From positions 1 through 19,718 of the forward strand of contig CAAFNG010000292.1 in the NCBI GenBank assembly GCA_900764225.1: a stretch of DNA of 19,718 bases, read 5' to 3'. This document shows, one piece after another, positions 15,857 through 19,718 of this stretch. The translations under genes and the position numbers were made by a program. Positions within the stretch are counted from its first letter, which is position 1. Every line of letters begins with the position of its first letter. Under the pieces are notes generated by a model. That model saw only the letters and a list, made by a program, of their open reading frames with translations, searched no databases and was not told the DNA's origin. Origin of the DNA: Lachnospiraceae bacterium (GTDB lineage Bacteria > Bacillota > Clostridia > Lachnospirales > Lachnospiraceae).

Positions 15857-16216
15857 ATGACGATTGAAGAATGCTACAATTCTATTGGAAGTAATTATGA
15901 GGAGGTTCTTGGACGATTCGCAGGAAACAAGATGTTGGTTGAGAAATTTGCCCGTAAATTTGTAGATGATCCAAGTTATCAGATGCTTACAGAAACACTG
16001 GAAAAAAAGGATTATGAAGAGGCATTCCGTGCAGCCCATACCTTAAAAGGCGTATGTGCAAACCTTGGGTTTACCCAGTTATTCAAGGTTTCCAGAGACA
16101 TTACAGAGGAGCTGAGAGGCGGAAATCCGGATGAGTCCAAGTTGCCGGAACTGTTTGAAAAGATAACTGACGAGTACAAAAAGACAGTAGATGCTATCAA
16201 CAGTGTGAATGAGTGA
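15857..16216 (+). CDS. Stand-alone Hpt (histidine phosphotransfer) domain protein
   Basis: Carries phosphate between response-regulator receiver domains in a phosphorelay. The 119-residue protein is a single helical Hpt domain with the phospho-acceptor in AAHTLKGVCANLGF (His at about residue 61), followed by helices with acidic faces. The ATG at 15857 follows AAAGGAG (15842-15848); the frame is open 29 codons upstream, but that part overlaps the end of the GH13 gene and has no ribosome binding site. The gap to the GH13 gene is 61 bases with a small CTGCG/CGCAG hairpin (15813-15829) and no terminator, so the two may share a message. No sensor kinase or response regulator is nearby, so the partners are unknown. 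Confidence 0.88.
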   Translation: MTIEECYNSIGSNYEEVLGRFAGNKMLVEKFARKFVDDPSYQMLTETLEKKDYEEAFRAAHTLKGVCANLGFTQLFKVSRDITEELRGGNPDESKLPELFEKITDEYKKTVDAINSVNE

Positions 16217-16270
16217 AAGTAAATGATAAAAATCTGCCGGATATGTCCGTAATGGAATTTGGCAGATATA

Positions 16271-16322
16271 AAAAAGCCGGTCTGAAACTCCCTTCCCCGG
16301 GGAATCTTCAGACCGGCTTTTT
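16271..16322. terminator. Bidirectional terminator between the Hpt gene and the arsR-type gene
   Basis: AAAAAGCCGGTCTGAA (16271-16286) and TTCAGACCGGCTTTTT (16307-16322) form a perfect 16-base-pair stem with a C/G-rich loop. Flanking A and T runs serve both the plus-strand Hpt gene and the minus-strand regulator gene that converge on it. A weaker ATCTGCC/GGCAGAT repeat (16232-16267) lies just before it. Confidence 0.95.
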
Positions 16323-16325
16323 CAG

Positions 16326-16637
16326 TTATTCTTCTGTTACATGTTCAAGTCCCTGATTCATGATGGTTGCCACATGGCTGTCTGCCAGGGAGTAGAAAAT
16401 CGTTTTTCCGTCTCTGCGGAACTTGACCAGTGACATCTGTTTCAGCACACGGAGCTGATGGGAGATCGCACTCTGTGTCATGGAAAGCCTGTCAGCGATA
16501 TCCTGGACACAGAGCTCTTCTACAGAAAGTATATACAGGATACGGATCCTGGTAGGGTCGCCGAAAACCTTGAAAAGGTCTGCAAGTCTGTAGAGTGTAT
16601 CATCGTTGATCGGGTAATCTATATGTGGTTTCTTCAT
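16326..16637 (-). CDS. ArsR/SmtB-family zinc-type metal-sensing repressor
   Basis: Winged-helix repressor that leaves DNA when it binds metal; the neighbouring metal ATPase is its likely target. It has 103 residues from the ATG whose complement is at 16635-16637, with GGAGGA at 16645-16650. The recognition helix is about 53-68 (MTQSAISHQLRVLKQM). A metal site of the SmtB/CzrA alpha-5 type is intact: Asp86, His88, His99 and Glu102, with the same spacing as SmtB D104/H106/H117/E120. The CadC-type Cys pair in helix alpha-3 is absent: only ELC (41-43) remains and the second Cys is Gln45. This favours zinc (or cobalt) over cadmium/lead sensing. It lies downstream of its target gene and has its own promoter, with no terminator between them. 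Confidence 0.93.
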   Translation of the reverse strand: MKKPHIDYPINDDTLYRLADLFKVFGDPTRIRILYILSVEELCVQDIADRLSMTQSAISHQLRVLKQMSLVKFRRDGKTIFYSLADSHVATIMNQGLEHVTEE

Positions 16638-16665
16638 TTGCGCATCCTCCAAAATATTAACTTCT

Positions 16666-16694
16666 ATTGTAGCTGAAAAAACCGTACCGGTCAA
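16666..16694 (-). promoter_or_regulatory. Promoter of the arsR-type gene
   Basis: On the minus strand TTGACC (complement of 16689-16694), a 17-base spacer, then TACAAT (complement of 16666-16671). It lies in the 72-base gap after the ATPase gene. No ATATGA-type operator is seen here, so the regulator may be made constitutively. Confidence 0.75.
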
Positions 16695-16709
16695 ATTAAT
16701 TTCCTGTGA

Positions 16710-19613
16710 TTATTTTTTATACAGGATACGAATGGAATTCAGCACGCAGATCATGGCAACGCCGGTGTCCGCAAATACAGCCATCCACATGTTTGCGTGT
16801 CCTGCAAGACCAAGGATCATAACTGCAATCTTGATCACAAGAGCAAATACTACGTTCTGCCATGCAATGCGGTTGGTGTTCTTTGCAATGGAAACGGACT
16901 GCGGGATCGCATCTACGTTGGAATTCATAAATACGGCGTCAGCAGCTTCGATAGCGGCATCAGCACCGCTTCCCATAGCAGCACCCACATCAGCACCTGC
17001 AAGTACAGGAGCATCGTTTATTCCGTCACCGACAAACATTACAGTTCCATGTTCCTGACGGATCTTCTTTAATGCGTTCAGCTTATCTTCAGGAAGAAGT
17101 TTTGCATAGATCTCGTCAATTCCGGCTTCTTTTCCAACAGCCTGAGCACTGTCCTCAGAGTCGCCGGTAAGCATAACTGTGTGAAGACCAAGTTTCTTGA
17201 GAGAAGCGATGGCATTTTTTGCATCTGGTTTGATGGTATCGGAAATTAACATATATCCGGCGAATTTTCCGTTTACAGCCATGAATACTTCAGATCCGTA
17301 AGCTGCTTCGTGAAGTTCTCCGATGGTAACACCGAATTTATCCATCAGTTTGCGGTTTCCGCAGAGGACTTTGCCTTCCGGCATCTGGGCAGAGATTCCG
17401 TAGCCGGAGATCTCTTCAAGGGAAAGAGGTTTCTCGAGGCTTATTCCCCGCTCTTTTGCGGCAGCTACGATACTGTTTGCAATTGGGTGAGTGGAGTTCT
17501 GTTCGCAGCCTGCGCACATGGCAAGAAGCTGAGTTTCGTTATATTCTCCGGTGGTAACAACTTTCTGGAGCTGGAAATTACCTTCTGTGATCGTACCGGT
17601 CTTATCCATGACAACAGCACCGAGATGACTTAAGCCTTCGATAGAAAGACCACCTTTAAAGAGGATTCCTTTTTTGGAGCCTGCTCCGATTCCGGAGAAG
17701 AAAGCAAGCGGAATACTAAGTACAAGTGCACATGGGCAGCTCATTACCAGGAACGTGATAGCTGTGTAGATCCAGTAATGCCAGTTTCCTGTTACCAGGG
17801 AAGGAATCAGTGCGGTTGCAATGGCGATTCCTACAACACAAGGAGTATATACTTTTGCAAAACGTGTGATGAAACGGTCAATCTTCGGTTTGCTTGCAGC
17901 GGCATTTTCTACGGAGTCAAGAATTCGTGTAACCATGGATTCTTCCAGAGGTTTTTCCACGCGGATCTTAAGCTGTCCGGAGGTATTGACGCAGCCGGAA
18001 GTGATCTCGGCGCCTTCGTTTACGGCAACTGGTACAGGCTCTCCGGTGATCGGGGATGTATCGATACGGCTGTTACCTTCGATAATTACGCCATCCAGAG
18101 GAATACGGTCTCCCGGGCGGACGAGAAGAATATCGCCGATCTGGGCTTCCTCGGAAGGGATAACCTGGATATCATCGCCTGTGACAAGATTTACAACTTC
18201 AGGTCGGAGGTCAACGGCATCCATGATCTGTCCGCGGCTTCGCTCAACGGCTTTTTCCTCAAAAAGCTCACCGATACGGTAGAAGAGCATAACGCCTACG
18301 GCTTCTGCAGAATCATTGATGGCAAAAGCGGCAAGTGTTGCAACACTCATCAGGAAGTTTTCATCGAAAATCTGTCCGTGGGAGATGTTTTTGGCTGCTT
18401 TTACAACGATCACACCGCCAAGTGCCAGGTATGCGACCACAAAAATAGGAAGAGTAGCACTGGTACCAAAGCCTTTGTGTTCCATGATCTCACCGGCAAC
18501 GAAAAGGATCGCGCCGAGGATGATACAGATGGTATCAATCTTCTCTTTGGAAAAGGCTTTTTTGGAAGACTGTTTCTGCTCTTCGGAATGTGTGGCCTGT
18601 GCCTTTGGTTTCGGATCTTTTTCTTTTACAATGACCTCAGATTCGATAGAGGTACAGATTCTGCGGATATCGGAAAGATAACGGTCAGGATTTTTTGCAG
18701 TTACGCGAAGCTGTTTTGTGGCAAAAGTGATCGTTGCATCGGAAATGCCGTCAAGGTTGGCAATCTGTTTTTCCATCTTGGAGGCACAGTTGGCACAGCC
18801 GAGATTTTCCAGGATATAGGTTTTGGTTTTTGCTCCGGCGGAAGCTGTGGGTTTCGGATCTCTCGGGACAACTTTGACCTCGGATTCAATGGAGGTGCAG
18901 ATCTTGCGGATCTGTGGCAGCAGGGCATCCGGATCCTTTGCGTTTAAGCGAAGCTGCTTTGTAGCAAATGTGATGGTTGCATTTTCCACGCCGTCAAGAT
19001 GCTGGATCTGTTCCTCCATCTTGGAAGCGCAGTGTGCACAGCCAAGGTTCTCCAGGATGTATACGCGTTTGGCGGTGTGAGAACTGTGATCGTGGTGGTG
19101 ATGATGTTCATGGTTGTGATCCTCGCAACCGCAACCGCAATCGCAGTGGTCATCGTGGTGGTGATGCTCATGTTCATGGTTGTGATCCTCGCAGCCACAA
19201 TCACAGTGATCATCGTCATGGTGATGATGTTTATGGTTGTGTTCATGGTCGTGATCTTCACACCCACAGTCACAATGGTCGTCGCCGTCGTGGTGGTGAT
19301 GCTCATGTTCGTGTTCATGATCTTCACAGCCACAACCGCAATGATTATCGTCGTGGTGCTGATGATCGTGATTGTGTTCTTGTTCATGATCTTCGCACCC
19401 GCAACCACAATGGTGGTCATCATCATGGTGATGATGTTCATGGTTGTGTTCATGATCCTCACACCCACAACCACAGTGCTCCTCGTTATGTCCATGATGA
19501 TGCTCATGCTTGTGATCATCATGCTCATCGTGACTGTGCCCGTCATGATGGTCGTGGCCGCAGCCACAGGAATCAACTGACTCCATGGAATTGTTTTTTA
19601 ACTTTTCTTCCAT
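16710..19613 (-). CDS. cadA: Zn/Cd/Pb-type P1B-ATPase with long His/Cys-rich N-terminus
   Basis: ATP-driven export of Zn2+ (and probably Cd2+/Pb2+) across the cell membrane. The 967-residue protein is about 240 residues longer than usual CadA/ZntA. Order: His/Cys-rich head (16-179), two HMA domains with GCAHC (191-195) and GCANC (272-276), a charged linker, then the pump: membrane helices 1-4, actuator TGEP, helices 5-6 with CPC, phosphorylation DKTGT, HP motif (HPIANS), GDGINDAP and two final helices. The Lys in helix 7 (VIKIAVMI) and Asp in helix 8 (VFADTG) are the pattern of zinc-group P1B-2 pumps. The start has AGGAG 7 bases upstream. The symbol is by similarity; zntA would be equally fitting. 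Confidence 0.95.
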   Translation of the reverse strand: MEEKLKNNSMESVDSCGCGHDHHDGHSHDEHDDHKHEHHHGHNEEHCGCGCEDHEHNHEHHHHDDDHHCGCGCEDHEQEHNHDHQHHDDNHCGCGCEDHEHEHEHHHHDGDDHCDCGCEDHDHEHNHKHHHHDDDHCDCGCEDHNHEHEHHHHDDHCDCGCGCEDHNHEHHHHHDHSSHTAKRVYILENLGCAHCASKMEEQIQHLDGVENATITFATKQLRLNAKDPDALLPQIRKICTSIESEVKVVPRDPKPTASAGAKTKTYILENLGCANCASKMEKQIANLDGISDATITFATKQLRVTAKNPDRYLSDIRRICTSIESEVIVKEKDPKPKAQATHSEEQKQSSKKAFSKEKIDTICIILGAILFVAGEIMEHKGFGTSATLPIFVVAYLALGGVIVVKAAKNISHGQIFDENFLMSVATLAAFAINDSAEAVGVMLFYRIGELFEEKAVERSRGQIMDAVDLRPEVVNLVTGDDIQVIPSEEAQIGDILLVRPGDRIPLDGVIIEGNSRIDTSPITGEPVPVAVNEGAEITSGCVNTSGQLKIRVEKPLEESMVTRILDSVENAAASKPKIDRFITRFAKVYTPCVVGIAIATALIPSLVTGNWHYWIYTAITFLVMSCPCALVLSIPLAFFSGIGAGSKKGILFKGGLSIEGLSHLGAVVMDKTGTITEGNFQLQKVVTTGEYNETQLLAMCAGCEQNSTHPIANSIVAAAKERGISLEKPLSLEEISGYGISAQMPEGKVLCGNRKLMDKFGVTIGELHEAAYGSEVFMAVNGKFAGYMLISDTIKPDAKNAIASLKKLGLHTVMLTGDSEDSAQAVGKEAGIDEIYAKLLPEDKLNALKKIRQEHGTVMFVGDGINDAPVLAGADVGAAMGSGADAAIEAADAVFMNSNVDAIPQSVSIAKNTNRIAWQNVVFALVIKIAVMILGLAGHANMWMAVFADTGVAMICVLNSIRILYKK
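19077..19478 (-). repeat. Six tandem Cys/His-rich repeat units in the ATPase head
   Basis: Each unit reads HC(G/D)CGCEDH, then alternating His with Asp/Glu/Asn, then a His run and an Asp run. Approximate units: 19416-19478, 19344-19412, 19278-19343, 19209-19277, 19149-19208 and 19077-19148 (20-24 codons each). By hand count the whole head (residues 16-179) has about 63 His and 21 Cys in 164 residues. Confidence 0.9.
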
Positions 19614-19642
19614 ATGAAATCTCCTTGAAAATTTATATGAAT

Positions 19643-19662
19643 ATATGATTGAATGTTCATAT
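19643..19662. promoter_or_regulatory. Candidate ArsR/SmtB operator
   Basis: ATATGA (19643-19648), 8 bases, TCATAT (19657-19662), an inverted repeat like the ATATGA...TCATAT sites bound by SmtB/CzrA/CadC proteins. A second left half-site, ATATGAA (19635-19641), can also pair with TTCATAT (19656-19662). It overlaps the expected transcription start of the ATPase gene. Confidence 0.6.
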
Positions 19663-19666
19663 GACT

Positions 19667-19695
19667 ATTTAATCATATATATATCACCCTGTCAA
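19667..19695 (-). promoter_or_regulatory. Promoter of the P1B-ATPase gene
   Basis: On the minus strand a perfect TTGACA (complement of 19690-19695), 17 bases, then TTAAAT (complement of 19667-19672). The -10 is a moderate match. The start point would fall at the edge of the operator-like repeat. Confidence 0.65.
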
Positions 19696-19718
19696 GCGTT
19701 TTTCAAAAAAGAATCAGA

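Noticed and set aside
17778..18947. Plus-strand open frame (389 codons) over the P1B-ATPase gene
   Set aside because: Shadow frame; no domain, and the ATPase reading frame on the minus strand is complete.
19077..19478. CRISPR-like array in the tandem repeats
   Set aside because: The units are coding, in frame, without unique spacers, and vary by codon rather than alternating repeat and spacer.
18999..19580. Very hydrophobic plus-strand open frame resembling a membrane protein
   Set aside because: It is the complement of His/Asp codon repeats (CAT, CAC, GAT read as ATG, GTG, ATC), so the Val/Met/Ile runs are an artefact.

Overview
The window reads as chromosomal DNA of an anaerobic, spore-forming Firmicute of class Clostridia, most likely family Lachnospiraceae. 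Reasons: moderate GC, strong AGGAGG-type ribosome binding sites, Firmicute gene order (hup-rqcP-yabP-divIC-spoIIE-tilS-hpt-ftsH, the same neighbourhood as yabO to ftsH in Bacillus subtilis), sporulation genes, a T-box leader and an archaeal/eukaryotic-like prolyl-tRNA synthetase. No mobile element, CRISPR array, tRNA or rRNA gene was seen. The sporulation block, not the metal block, carries most of the unusual regulation.

Region by region: 1-1770 is a T-box leader (5' end cut off by the window) and proS, closed by a terminator. 1771-4203 holds cca (CCA-adding enzyme) and a CotS-family spore-coat kinase-like protein whose Shine-Dalgarno sequence is buried in a strong hairpin. 4204-6443 is pgcA (phosphoglucomutase) followed one base later by a single-domain mazG. 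6444-13402 is the conserved cell-division, sporulation and translation-quality block: hup, rqcP, yabP, divIC, spoIIE, tilS, hpt, ftsH. Separate candidate promoters for vegetative (hup, divIC), Spo0A-activated (spoIIE) and mother-cell sigma-E (yabP) transcription can be seen. 13403-13710 is a 308-base gap with hairpins, a terminator and a promoter. 13711-16216 is a cytoplasmic GH13 alpha-glucan hydrolase and a stand-alone Hpt phosphotransfer protein, ending in a bidirectional terminator. 16326-19718, on the minus strand, is a zinc/cadmium-type P1B ATPase with a very long His/Cys-rich metal-binding head, followed by its likely ArsR/SmtB-family repressor.

How it fits together: tRNA charging and maturation (proS, cca, tilS), nucleotide salvage and cleaning (hpt, mazG), glycogen/glucan handling (pgcA, GH13 enzyme), septum formation (divIC, ftsH) and sporulation (spoIIE, yabP, cotS-like) are housekeeping. 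The most unusual observations are: a CotS-like gene with a sigma-E-like -10 element inside the hairpin that hides its ribosome binding site; an apparently missing yabQ with a vegetative promoter in its place; a SpoIIE with one membrane segment instead of about ten, behind a promoter with the atypical 21-base spacing known from B. subtilis spoIIE; and a transporter head of six Cys/His repeat units ahead of two HMA domains. All calls come from reading the sequence; no database search was run.
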